A stretch of 64,000 nucleotides of DNA, taken from the NCBI GenBank assembly GCA_016720855.1, contig JADKJU010000001.1:48501-112500 (forward strand), in the 5' to 3' direction. The position numbers were made by a program, and so were the translations under genes. The stretch comes from Betaproteobacteria bacterium. Lineage in GTDB: Bacteria > Pseudomonadota > Gammaproteobacteria > Burkholderiales > Usitatibacteraceae. How positions within the stretch are numbered: position 1 is the stretch's first letter; each line of letters begins with the position of its first letter. Shown here one piece after another: positions 51,441 to 61,263 of the stretch. Below the pieces are notes generated by a model. It made no database searches. It was not told where the DNA came from and was given only the letters and a program-made list of their open reading frames with translations.

Positions 51441-52397
51441 ATGGACGGCCCGTTGCTCATTGATCGTCTCGCCCTCGATACCGGGGCCGAGCGCCGTGAG
51501 CTCGTGGAAGGGCTCCTGCGCGAGCCCGCGGCCATCCCGCCGAAATACTTCTATGACGAATTGGGCTGCGCGCTCTACGGCGCCATCTGCCGCCTGTCCG
51601 AGTACTACCCGACGCGAACGGAGATCGAGCTTTTCCAGGCGAGGCGCCTGGAGATCGCCTCCGTCATCGGTCCCGGGCGCCAGTTCGTGGATCTCGGAGC
51701 GGGCGACTGCTGCAAGGCGAAAGGGTGGCTACCGCACCTGTCGCCTTCGCGCTATGTCGCGGTGGACATCGCCATCCACGAGATCGCGGCTGCGCTCGAG
51801 AAGCTGGCGCCGGATTTCCCGGACCTCGAGCTCGTTGGCGTGGCGACCGACTTCTCGCGCGCGCTGGATCTGGACGGTGTCCTGGTCGATACGCCCGCAC
51901 TTTTCTTCTATCCCGGATCCAGCATCGGGAACTTCACGCCGACGCAGGCCACGGCATTCCTCGCGGGTATCCGGCGGTATTGCGCAGCGCGGCCCGGCAG
52001 CTCGCTCCTCATCGGGGTGGACGGGAAGAAGGCGAAGGCCACGCTCGATGCGGCCTACGACGACGCGCTCGGCGTCACGGCGGCGTTCAATCGCAACTCG
52101 CTGCGCCACCTGAACGCGAAATTCGGCTTCGATTTCGACGTGGACGGGTTTTCGCACGTCGGCTTCTACAACGAGGCCGAGGGGCGCATCGAGATGCACC
52201 TGGAGAGCATTCGCGACCAGGAGGTGCTGCTGGACGGCCGCGGACGCCGCTTCCGGCCGGGCGATCGCATCCACACGGAGAATTCCTACAAATACGCGCC
52301 CGCGCAGTTCGAGGCGATGCTCGGGGACGCGGGATTCACTTCCGTGCGCCGATGGGACGCGCAGGGGGTGGCTTACTCGGTGTTCCACGCCGCCTGA
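51441..52397 (+). CDS. egtD: L-histidine N-alpha-methyltransferase (hercynine synthase) EgtD
   Basis: 318-residue SAM-dependent enzyme, matching the roughly 320 of known EgtD, that trimethylates histidine to hercynine, the precursor of ergothioneine and selenoneine. Family landmarks are IPPKYFYDELGCALY, SEYYPTRTEIELF, the SAM-binding FVDLGAGDCCKAKG, FFYPGSSIGNFTP, and IHTENSYKYAPAQFEAML, whose Glu-x-Ser unit contacts the histidine amino group. It starts 5 bp after the TlpA-like gene and is convergent with senC. No egtB, egtC or egtE lies nearby; the only sulfoxide-synthase-like gene is senA, so hercynine is probably channelled to selenoneine. Confidence 0.95.
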   Translation: MDGPLLIDRLALDTGAERRELVEGLLREPAAIPPKYFYDELGCALYGAICRLSEYYPTRTEIELFQARRLEIASVIGPGRQFVDLGAGDCCKAKGWLPHLSPSRYVAVDIAIHEIAAALEKLAPDFPDLELVGVATDFSRALDLDGVLVDTPALFFYPGSSIGNFTPTQATAFLAGIRRYCAARPGSSLLIGVDGKKAKATLDAAYDDALGVTAAFNRNSLRHLNAKFGFDFDVDGFSHVGFYNEAEGRIEMHLESIRDQEVLLDGRGRRFRPGDRIHTENSYKYAPAQFEAMLGDAGFTSVRRWDAQGVAYSVFHAA

Positions 52398-52418
52398 GCG
52401 GCGACCTGCCGGACCGCG

Positions 52419-53462
52419 TCAGCCGACGTGAACGACCGGCTGGCCGGCCAAGACATCCCCGATGACGGCAGCGTGAGCGAACCCGTCGTCGATGAAGATC
52501 CGCAGGACCTCCTCCACCGTTTCGGCACTGCACGACACCAGGAGCCCGCCGCTCGTCTGCGGGTCGGTGAGGAGCGCCTTGCCCGCCTCGTCGATCGCGG
52601 GCCCGAACATGACCTTGTCGTCGTAGCCCGCGAAGTTGCGCCCCGATGCGCCGGTCGTGAACCCTTCGCGCGCAAGCGCCAGGGCACCAGGAAGAATCGG
52701 GAGCGCGTTCCAGTCCACGCGCGCGGCCACGGCCGAGCCCTTGCAGATCTCGAGCAGGTGGCCGAGCAATCCGAAGCCCGTGACGTCGGTGAGCGCATGG
52801 ACGCCCGCCAGCTTGCCGAGCTTCGGTCCCGGCGTGTTGAGCTTCGTGGTGCTCTCGATCATCGCCCGATAGCCGACCTCGTCGAGTCGCCCCTTCTTGA
52901 GCGCGGCGCTGTAGATGCCGACGCCCAGCGGCTTGCCGAGAACGAGCTTGTCGCCCGGCTTCGCGCCGGCGTTTCGCTTGAGGTTGCGCGGATCCACCAG
53001 GCCGATGGCGACCAGCCCGTAGATCGGCTCCACGGAATCGATGGTGTGGCCGCCCGCGATCGGGATGCCCGCGCGGGCGCACACCGATTCGCCGCCTTCG
53101 AGGATGCGTCGGATCGTCTCGAGCGGAATCTTGTTTACCGGCATGCCCACGAGGGCCAGTGCGAAGAGGGGACTGCCGCCCATGGCATAGACGTCGGAGA
53201 TGGCGTTGGTCGCCGCGATCGCGCCGAAGTCGAACGGGTCGTCCACGATCGGCATGAAGAAGTCGGTGGTGGCGACGATCGCCTGCGTCTCGTTGATCTG
53301 GTACACGGCCGCGTCGTCGGCGGTCTCGATGCCGACCAGCAACTGCTTCGGCACCAGCCCGGGGGCCGCCTTGGAGAGGATCTGCTCGAGCACGCCGGGG
53401 GCGATCTTGCAGCCGCAACCGCCGCCGTGGCTGAACTGGGTGAGTCGGACAGGCATGTCCAT
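52419..53462 (-). CDS. senC: Selenophosphate synthase, SenC/SelD
   Basis: 347-residue ATP-dependent enzyme that makes selenophosphate from selenide. The N-terminal active-site motif is HGGGCGCKIAP, with C16 and K19 aligning with E. coli C17 and K20; here the key residue is Cys, not selenocysteine. Further blocks are TTDFFMPIVDDPFDFGAIAA, AMGGSPLFALALVGMP, GGHTIDSVEPIYGLVAIG and VTGFGLLGHLLE. A GAGGAG site precedes the ATG at 53462; ATG at 53456 is an alternative. It lies 39 bp downstream of senB in the same direction, and no selA or selB is near, so its product is probably used by SenB for selenosugar formation. By sequence alone it could equally be called selD. Confidence 0.93.
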   Translation of the reverse strand: MDMPVRLTQFSHGGGCGCKIAPGVLEQILSKAAPGLVPKQLLVGIETADDAAVYQINETQAIVATTDFFMPIVDDPFDFGAIAATNAISDVYAMGGSPLFALALVGMPVNKIPLETIRRILEGGESVCARAGIPIAGGHTIDSVEPIYGLVAIGLVDPRNLKRNAGAKPGDKLVLGKPLGVGIYSAALKKGRLDEVGYRAMIESTTKLNTPGPKLGKLAGVHALTDVTGFGLLGHLLEICKGSAVAARVDWNALPILPGALALAREGFTTGASGRNFAGYDDKVMFGPAIDEAGKALLTDPQTSGGLLVSCSAETVEEVLRIFIDDGFAHAAVIGDVLAGQPVVHVG

Positions 53463-53501
53463 GGTGAAGCTCTCCTCGAAGGGGCTCGTCAGTGGGGGAT
53501 T

Positions 53502-54485
53502 CTAGCGCCGCTTCGCGCCGGCAAGGCCCAGCACCAGTCGCCTAAGCGCCAGGCGCTCGCGCGCCGGAGAAAACAATGGTCGGCGCTCCCTGCAGGCCTG
53601 GCGCAGGGCACGAAGCGCTTGCGGGTCCTCCAGCAGGGACGTGAGAAGGCTCGCGAGCCCCGCAGCATCACCGACCCCGAAATAGCCCGGATAGTTCCCG
53701 CCGAGCATGCCGATGTTGCCCGAGACCCGGCTCGCGACGACCGGCGTTCCCGCCGTGATGGCCTCCACGATCACGTTGGCCCCTCCCTCCATCACCGAGG
53801 GGTGGACGAGCACGTGGGCGTCACGGATGGCGCAACGCGCCAGCCCGTGCGGTAGCGGGCCGCTCCACCGGTAGCGCGAATCGCGCGCCATCGCGTGGCG
53901 AGCCGCCTTCTCGAGTGCAGGATCGAGGGCCGAGCCGATGTGGCGCAGGCGGATGGGCAACTGCGGATCGAGCAGTTGCATCGCCTTCCAGAGCGTTTCC
54001 GGGTCCTTTTCCTCGCGCAGGTGCCCCACGGCCACGCAGTCGAGCCGCCCGGCCGGCTTGCGAATGGGCGCCAGCGGGGTCGAGGACTGGTAGATCACTT
54101 CGCACTTGCCGAGATGCTCGCGCGGCACGTGCCCGAGGGCGTCGTCCTGGAGGGCGATGATCCGGTCGGCGAGGTCCAGCGATCGCCGGGCCAGCGCACT
54201 CGCGGGGAGGTCGCGGTACAGATCAGTTCCGGAAAGTACGAGCACGACAGGCGTGCGGGGGTTCGCGGTCTTGAGCCTCTCGATGGAGGCGGCGCTGCGT
54301 CGGGCGTGCAGGGCGAGAACCACATCCGCGCTCTCGCCATTCCATTCGCTCTGTACAATCGGCTTCGCGACTCCGGCGAGGAATCCGGCCCACCGCCGGG
54401 CGGTGCGCCAGTTGCCGTTGTTGGATTCGCGCGTGCCGGGCGTCACGATGAATGCCACCGGCCTTGCTCGGGAAGAACTGCCCAT
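53502..54485 (-). CDS. senB: Selenosugar synthase SenB (glycosyltransferase-like)
   Basis: 327-residue GT-B-type glycosyltransferase relative. Landmarks are FIVTPGTRESNNGNWRTARR at the N-terminus, LVLSGTDLYRDLP, VAVGHLREEKDPETLWKAM, and the donor-binding block HPSVMEGGANVIVEAITAGT. Characterised SenB couples selenophosphate with a UDP-sugar to make a selenosugar, forming a C-Se bond. The assignment rests on this motif set plus the flanking senC and senA. The start chosen (ATG, 54483-54485) overlaps the start codon of the divergent senA; a GTG at 54456-54458 immediately before VAFIVTPG is an alternative. It is co-transcribed with senC. Confidence 0.9.
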   Translation of the reverse strand: MGSSSRARPVAFIVTPGTRESNNGNWRTARRWAGFLAGVAKPIVQSEWNGESADVVLALHARRSAASIERLKTANPRTPVVLVLSGTDLYRDLPASALARRSLDLADRIIALQDDALGHVPREHLGKCEVIYQSSTPLAPIRKPAGRLDCVAVGHLREEKDPETLWKAMQLLDPQLPIRLRHIGSALDPALEKAARHAMARDSRYRWSGPLPHGLARCAIRDAHVLVHPSVMEGGANVIVEAITAGTPVVASRVSGNIGMLGGNYPGYFGVGDAAGLASLLTSLLEDPQALRALRQACRERRPLFSPARERLALRRLVLGLAGAKRR

Positions 54486-55761
54486 GCTGAACGATGTCCA
54501 CGCGCTGGCGGACGCCTTGCGGGAGAGCCGCGAGTATACCCTCTCGATGTATGGTCACCTCGAGGGCGCGCAGTGGCAGGTGCCGCTCCTGGAAATCGTG
54601 AATCCGCCCCTCTGGGAACTTGCGCACATCGGATTCTTCCAGGAGTTCTTCTGCCGGCGCTGGAAGCCGGACGATCCGGAAGGAAAGCGCACGCCGTCGC
54701 GGCTTGCGGGGGCCGATTCGCTGTTCGACTCGCGGACCGTCGCGCATGATTCGCGGTGGTCCCTGCCTTACCCGCCGCTCGAGGAGGTGTTGCGCTACCT
54801 GGAGGCAACGCTCACCGCGTCGCTCGATGACCTCGCATCGAGTCGCGAGGACGAACGCCACCGTTTTCGCCTGGCGCTCTTCCATGAGGACATGCACGGC
54901 GAGGCGCTGCTCATGACACTGCACACGCTGGGACTTCCCGCGCCCCGTCGCGAGCACCTGCGAATGCCCGCTGCGGTCGCCGGCGGCGCAGAGGACGTGC
55001 ATTTTCCCGGCGGCGAGTTCCAGCAGGGAGCACGATGCGGCGACGGCGAGCACGCATTCGACAACGAGAAGTGGGCGCATCCCGTGCGCGTGGCTGCCTT
55101 TGCGATGGCTTCGCGGCCGGTGTCCAACGGCCGGTACCTGGCGTTCGTGGAGGAGGGCGGCTACCGGCGCGAGCAGTTCTGGTCGCCGGAAGGGCAGCGC
55201 TGGCTCGATTCGTCGGGGGCGACGATGCCGCGGAACTGGAAGAGGGACGATAGCGGCTGGTCGATGCGCTGGTTCGACGCGTGGGGTGCATTGCAGGAAG
55301 ACGAGCCCGTGGTGCAGGTCTGCCGGCACGAAGCCGAGGCGTGGTGCCGTTGGGCCGGCCGGAGGCTGCCGACCGAGAGCGAGTGGGAGTACGCGGCGCG
55401 CAACGGCGGGCGCGAGGACCGCTACCCGTGGGGCGATGCCGTGCCGCCTCCGGCACTTGCGCTCGACTACCGGATCGCGCGTCCGGTTGCCGCGCCCGAC
55501 CCGGCGCCATCGGCGAGCGGCCTCGAGATGATGATCGGCGGGGTGTGGGAATGGACCTCCTCGGATTTCGCGCCATACCCCGGCTTCGAGACGGACGCAT
55601 ACGCGGAGTATTCGGAGCCGTGGTTCCATACTCACGCAGTGCTGCGGGGCGGGTGCTTCGCGACACGCTCGCGTCTGGTCCACAACCGCTGGCGCAACTT
55701 CTATCTGCCCCATCGCAACGATGTCTTCGCGGGCTTTCGAACCTGCGCGGCAGCAGCCTGA
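54484..55761 (+). CDS. senA: Selenoneine synthase SenA (EgtB-like non-heme iron enzyme)
   Basis: 425-residue EgtB homologue. The N-terminal DinB-like domain supplies the iron ligands: His in PLWELAHIGFFQEF and the HxxxHxE motif in LFHEDMHGEALLM. The C-terminal formylglycine-enzyme-like domain has FPGGEFQQGA, GRRLPTESEWEYAAR, MMIGGVWEWTSSDFAPYPG and VLRGGCFATRSRLVHNRWRN. Known SenA joins hercynine to a selenosugar by oxidative C-Se bond formation, after which cleavage gives selenoneine. I chose the ATG at 54484, preceded by GGAAGAA; an upstream ATG at 54448 lies inside senB. Ergothioneine-type EgtB is the alternative, but the senB-senC context and egtD nearby favour SenA. Confidence 0.9.
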   Translation: MLNDVHALADALRESREYTLSMYGHLEGAQWQVPLLEIVNPPLWELAHIGFFQEFFCRRWKPDDPEGKRTPSRLAGADSLFDSRTVAHDSRWSLPYPPLEEVLRYLEATLTASLDDLASSREDERHRFRLALFHEDMHGEALLMTLHTLGLPAPRREHLRMPAAVAGGAEDVHFPGGEFQQGARCGDGEHAFDNEKWAHPVRVAAFAMASRPVSNGRYLAFVEEGGYRREQFWSPEGQRWLDSSGATMPRNWKRDDSGWSMRWFDAWGALQEDEPVVQVCRHEAEAWCRWAGRRLPTESEWEYAARNGGREDRYPWGDAVPPPALALDYRIARPVAAPDPAPSASGLEMMIGGVWEWTSSDFAPYPGFETDAYAEYSEPWFHTHAVLRGGCFATRSRLVHNRWRNFYLPHRNDVFAGFRTCAAAA

Positions 55762-55771
55762 TTCGATGTGC

Positions 55772-55777
55772 GATAAT
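55772..55777 (+). promoter_or_regulatory. -10 element of the SRP RNA promoter
   Basis: GATAAT is placed 7 nt before the SRP RNA 5' end. The expected -35 region falls in the end of senA and is weak. Confidence 0.55.
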
Positions 55778-55784
55778 CCGTTCC

Positions 55785-55880
55785 GGCGGGCCTCCCCGCA
55801 TTGAAGGGCGGCGAACCTGGTCAGGTCGGGAACGAAGCAGCCATAGTCGATTCCTTCAAGTGCCGGGGGTCAGGCTCGCC
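55785..55880 (+). ncRNA. ffs: Signal recognition particle RNA (4.5S)
   Basis: About 96-nt RNA. The terminal stem GGCGGGCCT pairs with AGGCTCGCC; the conserved SRP core GGTCAGGTCGGGAACGAAGC and GCAGCC is present in the apical hairpin. It partners Ffh in co-translational targeting. A -10 box lies just upstream and a strong terminator downstream, and it precedes dnaX as in many proteobacteria. Confidence 0.95.
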
Positions 55881-55896
55881 TTTCCAGATTCCATGA

Positions 55897-55919
55897 GGCC
55901 GCGCGTGGCGCGGCCTTTT
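55897..55919 (+). terminator. Rho-independent terminator after the SRP RNA
   Basis: GGCCGCGC (55897-55904) and GCGCGGCC (55908-55915) form a perfect 8-bp stem with a 3-nt loop followed by TTTT. It lies 14 bp before the dnaX start. Confidence 0.88.
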
Positions 55920-55933
55920 CGCCGGACGATTCC

Positions 55934-57565
55934 ATGACGTACCAGGTCCTCGCGCGCAAGTGGCGCCCCAAGGCGTTCGACCAGTTGGTCGGACAGCCGC
56001 ATGTGGTCACCGCGCTCGCCAATGCGCTGGACACCGGCCGCCTGCACCACGCCTACCTGTTCACCGGTACCCGCGGCGTCGGCAAGACGACGCTCGCGCG
56101 CATCCTCGCCAAGTCGATCAACTGCGAGACGGGCGTCTCGTCCCGGCCGTGCGGCAAGTGCCGCGCCTGCACAGAGATCGACTCGGGGCGGTTCGTGGAC
56201 ATGCTCGAGGTCGACGCCGCGACCAACACCAAGGTCGACGAGATGCGCGATCTCCTCGACAATGCGCAGTACATGCCCGTGTCGGGGCGCTACAAGGTCT
56301 ACATCATCGACGAGGTGCACATGCTCTCGCGGCATGCGTTCAACTCGATGCTGAAGACCCTGGAGGAGCCGCCCGAGCACGTGAAATTCATCCTCGCGAC
56401 CACCGACCCGCAACGGCTGCCGGTAACGGTGCTCTCGCGCTGCCTGCAGTTCAACCTGAAGGCGCTGCCGCCGCCGTTGCTGGCCGGGCACCTCAAGCGG
56501 GTGCTCGAGGCGGAGGGCATTGCCTTCGACGAGCCGGCACTCGCGCTGTTGGCGAGGGCCGCGGCGGGCAGCGTTCGCGACAGCTTGAGCCTCGCGGACC
56601 AGGCCATCGCCTTCGGCTCGGGAAAGGTGACGGCCTCGCAGGTCGCGGACATGCTCGGCGCGGTGGGGAGCGAGCTTGCCTGGCCTCTCCTTGAAGCAAT
56701 CGCCTCCGCCGACGGTGCAGGCGCGCTGGCCGAGGCCGAGCGGATCTCCGAGCGCGGCCTGTCCTGCGACCAGGCCCTGCAGGACGTCGCGGCCATCCTG
56801 CATCGCGTGGCGCTCGCGCAGCACGGCGCGCAGCTTGCGCCCGACGAGCCGGACACGGCGCGCATCGTGTCGCTGGCCAACCGTCTCGACCCGGGGCGCG
56901 TCCAGGTGATGTACCAGGTCGCCGTCCTGGGCCGGCGCGATCTTGCGCTGGCGCCCGACGAGATCGCCGGTTTCGGCATGGCCATCATGCGCATGCTCTC
57001 CTTCGGCACGACGTCGGCGGGCGAGAGCCTTCCCGCGCGCAGCGTGCCCGCCGCCTCGGCGCCGCGCAGCGAACCGGATCGTGCCGCAAGCGCTCCTCGG
57101 GAGGAAAAGCAAATGGCGCCCCCGGCAGCAACGCCGGCCGCCTTCGAGGGCGACTGGAGCTCGTTCGTCGAGGGCCAGAGCCTGAGCGGCATGGCCGGGC
57201 TGCTCGCCCGGTACGGTGAGATGGATTCCTTCGAGGGCAACCACCTGAAGCTCGTCCTTCCCGAGGCGCACCGGATGTACGCGGAGAAGTCCTACCTGGA
57301 AAAGCTCAAGGCAGCGCTCGCCCCGCAGTTCGGCGCGGGCTTCCGGTTGTCGGTCCGGGTGGGTGAGACGCTCGGCCGAAGCGTCGCGGCCGTGCGCGGC
57401 GTCGAGGCGCAGAAGCGCCTGGACAGCGCGACGGCGGCCCTCGAGAGCGACCCGTTCGTGCGCGATCTCGTGGAGGGCATGGGGGCACAGATCGTGTCAT
57501 CGTCCATCCGGATCGCGGGAGACAAGGATTCCGGGGCAACCGAAGACAAGAGGGGAAAGCCATGA
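55934..57565 (+). CDS. dnaX: DNA polymerase III subunits gamma and tau
   Basis: 543-residue clamp-loader ATPase. Walker A is GTRGVGKTTLAR near residue 43; zinc ligands are in the CETG...RPCGKCRAC segment (about 64-80); Walker B/DExx is VYIIDEVHMLS; the sensor/arginine-finger region is VLSRCLQFNL. The C-terminal 180 residues, including a Pro/Ala-rich hinge (about 370-400), form the tau extension contacting polymerase alpha and DnaB. The length is moderate for tau. I see no convincing slippery heptamer for making gamma by frameshift. The stop overlaps the ybaB start. Confidence 0.97.
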   Translation: MTYQVLARKWRPKAFDQLVGQPHVVTALANALDTGRLHHAYLFTGTRGVGKTTLARILAKSINCETGVSSRPCGKCRACTEIDSGRFVDMLEVDAATNTKVDEMRDLLDNAQYMPVSGRYKVYIIDEVHMLSRHAFNSMLKTLEEPPEHVKFILATTDPQRLPVTVLSRCLQFNLKALPPPLLAGHLKRVLEAEGIAFDEPALALLARAAAGSVRDSLSLADQAIAFGSGKVTASQVADMLGAVGSELAWPLLEAIASADGAGALAEAERISERGLSCDQALQDVAAILHRVALAQHGAQLAPDEPDTARIVSLANRLDPGRVQVMYQVAVLGRRDLALAPDEIAGFGMAIMRMLSFGTTSAGESLPARSVPAASAPRSEPDRAASAPREEKQMAPPAATPAAFEGDWSSFVEGQSLSGMAGLLARYGEMDSFEGNHLKLVLPEAHRMYAEKSYLEKLKAALAPQFGAGFRLSVRVGETLGRSVAAVRGVEAQKRLDSATAALESDPFVRDLVEGMGAQIVSSSIRIAGDKDSGATEDKRGKP

Positions 57566-57888
57566 TGAAGGGCGGGCTGGGCGGTCTCATGAAGCAGGCG
57601 CAGCAGATGCAGGAGAACATGCGCAAGGTCCAGGAGAGTCTCGAGTCCATCGAGGTCGAGGGCCAATCGGGCGCTGGACTGGTGAAGGTGGTGATGACCT
57701 GCAAGCATGCGGTGAAGCGAGTGACCATCGACCCGAGCCTGCTCGGCGAGGACAAGGACATGCTAGAGGATCTCGTCGCCGCCGCCTTCAACGACGCGGC
57801 GCGCAGGGCCGAGGCGACCAGCCAGGAAAAGATGGCGGGCTTCACCTCCGGGCTCAACCTGCCCCCCGGAATGAAGCTCCCGTTCTGA
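57562..57888 (+). CDS. ybaB: Nucleoid-associated protein, YbaB/EbfC family
   Basis: 108-residue DNA-binding protein that forms a tweezer-like dimer. The N-terminus is a long helix (LMKQAQQMQENMRKVQESL), followed by the beta-sheet core with VKVVMTCKHAVKRVTIDPSLL and a C-terminal helix, ending GMKLPF. The ATG overlaps the dnaX stop (ATGA), and recR follows after 16 bp, the conserved dnaX-ybaB-recR operon. Confidence 0.96.
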   Translation: MMKGGLGGLMKQAQQMQENMRKVQESLESIEVEGQSGAGLVKVVMTCKHAVKRVTIDPSLLGEDKDMLEDLVAAAFNDAARRAEATSQEKMAGFTSGLNLPPGMKLPF

Positions 57889-57904
57889 ACCTTATCGCGC
57901 CACG

Positions 57905-58501
57905 ATGCAGACGCCCGATTCGCTGGACGAGCTGATCCAGGCCCTTCGCTGCCTGCCCGGCGTCGGGCCGAAATCCGCCACGCGGATGGCCTATCACCTG
58001 CTGCAGCGTGACCACGCGGGAGCGGGGAGACTGTCGGCGGCCCTGGGCGAGTCGCTTCGCAAGATCCGCCATTGCGCGCGCTGCAACACGTTCACGGAAG
58101 CCGAGACCTGTGTCCTGTGCTCGTCGCCTCGCCGTGACGCCTCGCTCCTGTGCGTGGTGGAATCGCCGGCCGACCTGCTGATGATGGAGCAGACGCAGAG
58201 CTACGGTGGCCTCTACTTCGTGCTGATGGGGCGGCTTTCACCGCTGGACGGCATCGGCCCGCGCGAGATCCATCTCGACAGGCTCCTCAAGCGCGCGATG
58301 GATGGCGTGGTGAAGGAAGTGATCCTCGCGACGAATTTCACGGTCGAAGGCGAGGCGACGGCCCATTACGTGTCGGAGATGCTGGGGGGCAAGGGGCTGG
58401 CGGTGTCGAGGATCGCGCGCGGGCTCCCGGTCGGGGGCGAGATCGAGCACGTGGACGCGGGCACCCTGGCCCAGGCCCTGATCGAACGCCGTCCTGCCTA
58501 G
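57905..58501 (+). CDS. recR: Recombination mediator RecR
   Basis: 198-residue protein of the RecFOR pathway that helps load RecA at gaps. It has an N-terminal helix-hairpin-helix (LRCLPGVGPKSATRMAYHL), a four-cysteine zinc motif (CARCNTFTEAETCVLC), a Toprim domain beginning CVVESPADLLMME, and the C-terminal Walker-B-like segment VSRIARGLPVGGEIEHVD. Size and position after ybaB are typical. Confidence 0.97.
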   Translation: MQTPDSLDELIQALRCLPGVGPKSATRMAYHLLQRDHAGAGRLSAALGESLRKIRHCARCNTFTEAETCVLCSSPRRDASLLCVVESPADLLMMEQTQSYGGLYFVLMGRLSPLDGIGPREIHLDRLLKRAMDGVVKEVILATNFTVEGEATAHYVSEMLGGKGLAVSRIARGLPVGGEIEHVDAGTLAQALIERRPA

Positions 58502-58539
58502 CCGAGCGGCGCGTCCGGAGCGCGCACTTGCGCGTTGTT

Positions 58540-59127
58540 CTACTGCATCAGGCGCCGGCGCACGAATCTCGCGAATGCGACGATGAACCAGGCCGCGAAC
58601 GCCAGGAACACCGCCAGCGAGGCGAGGAACACCGCGGGGTAATTGAGGGCGACCCAGATTCCGCCCAGGACCATGGCATCCTCGGTGAAGGACGCGATCC
58701 AGTTGGAGATGGGCTCGGGCGAGGTGTTGATTGCCGCCCGCCCGCCGGCCTTCGCGAAGTGGGTTCCCGCCGTGATGGTGCCGCCCAGGAGACCCGCGGC
58801 CACGGTGATCGCATTGAAGTCCTCGCCCGCCACGCCGGCGGCGAGCAGCGCGCCCGCGGGGATCCGGATGAAGGTGTGCACCGCGTCCCAGGCGCTGTCG
58901 ATTCCCGGGATCTTGTCCGCCAGGAACTCGACGGCGAGCAGGATCCCGGCCGCTACGATGACATAGGGGTGGGAAAGGACCGCGAGTGCCTCGGGCAGCG
59001 TGAGATAGCCCAGGCGTGCGGCCAGGCCCAGGACGAACACCACGAGGTAGAGGCGAAGGCCGCTGGCCCAGGCCACGAGGGAGCCCAGCGCCACGGCCTG
59101 AAGCAGTTGCCAGTTTCCCGGATCCAA
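58540..59127 (-). CDS. DUF4126 family membrane protein
   Basis: 195-residue integral membrane protein with five or so hydrophobic helices. Recognisable segments are ALGSLVAWASGLRLYLVVF at the start, FLADKIPGIDSAWDAVHTF, and the glycine-rich GLLGGTITAGTHFAKAGGR. The C-terminus is basic (RFVRRRLMQ). DUF4126 proteins are conserved but uncharacterised. It is convergent with recR, 38 bp away, and divergent from the rRNA operon. Confidence 0.85.
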   Translation of the reverse strand: MDPGNWQLLQAVALGSLVAWASGLRLYLVVFVLGLAARLGYLTLPEALAVLSHPYVIVAAGILLAVEFLADKIPGIDSAWDAVHTFIRIPAGALLAAGVAGEDFNAITVAAGLLGGTITAGTHFAKAGGRAAINTSPEPISNWIASFTEDAMVLGGIWVALNYPAVFLASLAVFLAFAAWFIVAFARFVRRRLMQ

Positions 59128-59189
59128 TGCTCAAGTCCTTGATTTCAGTTGAGGCAGATCGCCCCCGCGGTTTGGGGCGCGGTCTGTGT

Positions 59190-59219
59190 TTGACGCAGTA
59201 TGCGTGGGGATGTCATAAT
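59190..59219 (+). promoter_or_regulatory. Promoter of the tRNA-fMet/rRNA operon
   Basis: TTGACG (59190-59195) and CATAAT (59214-59219) with 18-bp spacing lie about 50 bp before tRNA-fMet. This is the only good promoter seen upstream of the rRNA genes. Confidence 0.7.
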
Positions 59220-59271
59220 GACCCTCTCGACGCGCGGTTCATCTTTTTTGAGCCGGCTGTTCGAAATCGGG

Positions 59272-59349
<78 letters not shown>

Positions 59350-59387
59350 ATCCCTGCAGGCATTTTGCCCGGCAAGGGACGCCCGTC

Positions 59388-59398
59388 GCTCTTTAACA
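59388..59398 (+). promoter_or_regulatory. rrn boxA antitermination element (leader)
   Basis: GCTCTTTAACA, a close match to the rrn boxA consensus, lies between tRNA-fMet and 16S. Just after it, 59402-59425 is complementary to 61086-61110 beyond the 16S, forming the RNase III processing stem of the 16S precursor. Confidence 0.8.
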
Positions 59399-59531
59399 AG
59401 TTACAGCCGATAGAGGTGGGTGCTGTGGGTGCGCACCGAGAGCCACTGCATTGTGGGTGGTGATCGGAAATGAAGCATCTTGCAGTACTCACTTGGAATC
59501 CATGTGATTTCTTTGTGAGTTTTGATGGATT

Positions 59532-61069
<1,538 letters not shown>

Positions 61070-61136
61070 GAGAAGCGTCATTCTGCAGTACCCACCATCT
61101 ATCGGTTGTATCGTTTGGCGTAGCTGCCCCCGGGCA

Positions 61137-61215
61137 GGGTCTGTAGCTCAGTTGGTCAGAGCACACGTCTTGATAAGGCGTGGGGTCGATGGTTCAAATC
61201 CATCCAGACCCACCA
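61137..61215 (+). tRNA. tRNA-Ile (GAT) with a 6-bp anticodon stem
   Basis: 79 nt with encoded CCA. Acceptor GGGTCTG/CAGACCC, loop TTGATAA with anticodon GAT. The anticodon stem reads CACGTC/GGCGTG, six pairs instead of the normal five, which accounts for the two extra nucleotides over the standard 77. D and T arms are normal. It is the usual first spacer tRNA between 16S and 23S. Confidence 0.93.
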
Positions 61216-61263
61216 CTCTTCGAACCAGGCTGGGCGGGGGGGTGGTTCACGGGATCCATCGGG

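Noticed and set aside
57090..57120. Possible dnaX programmed frameshift at GGGAGGAAAAGC
   Set aside because: The A-run is too short and does not form an X XXY YYZ heptamer in the dnaX frame; no stable hairpin follows directly.
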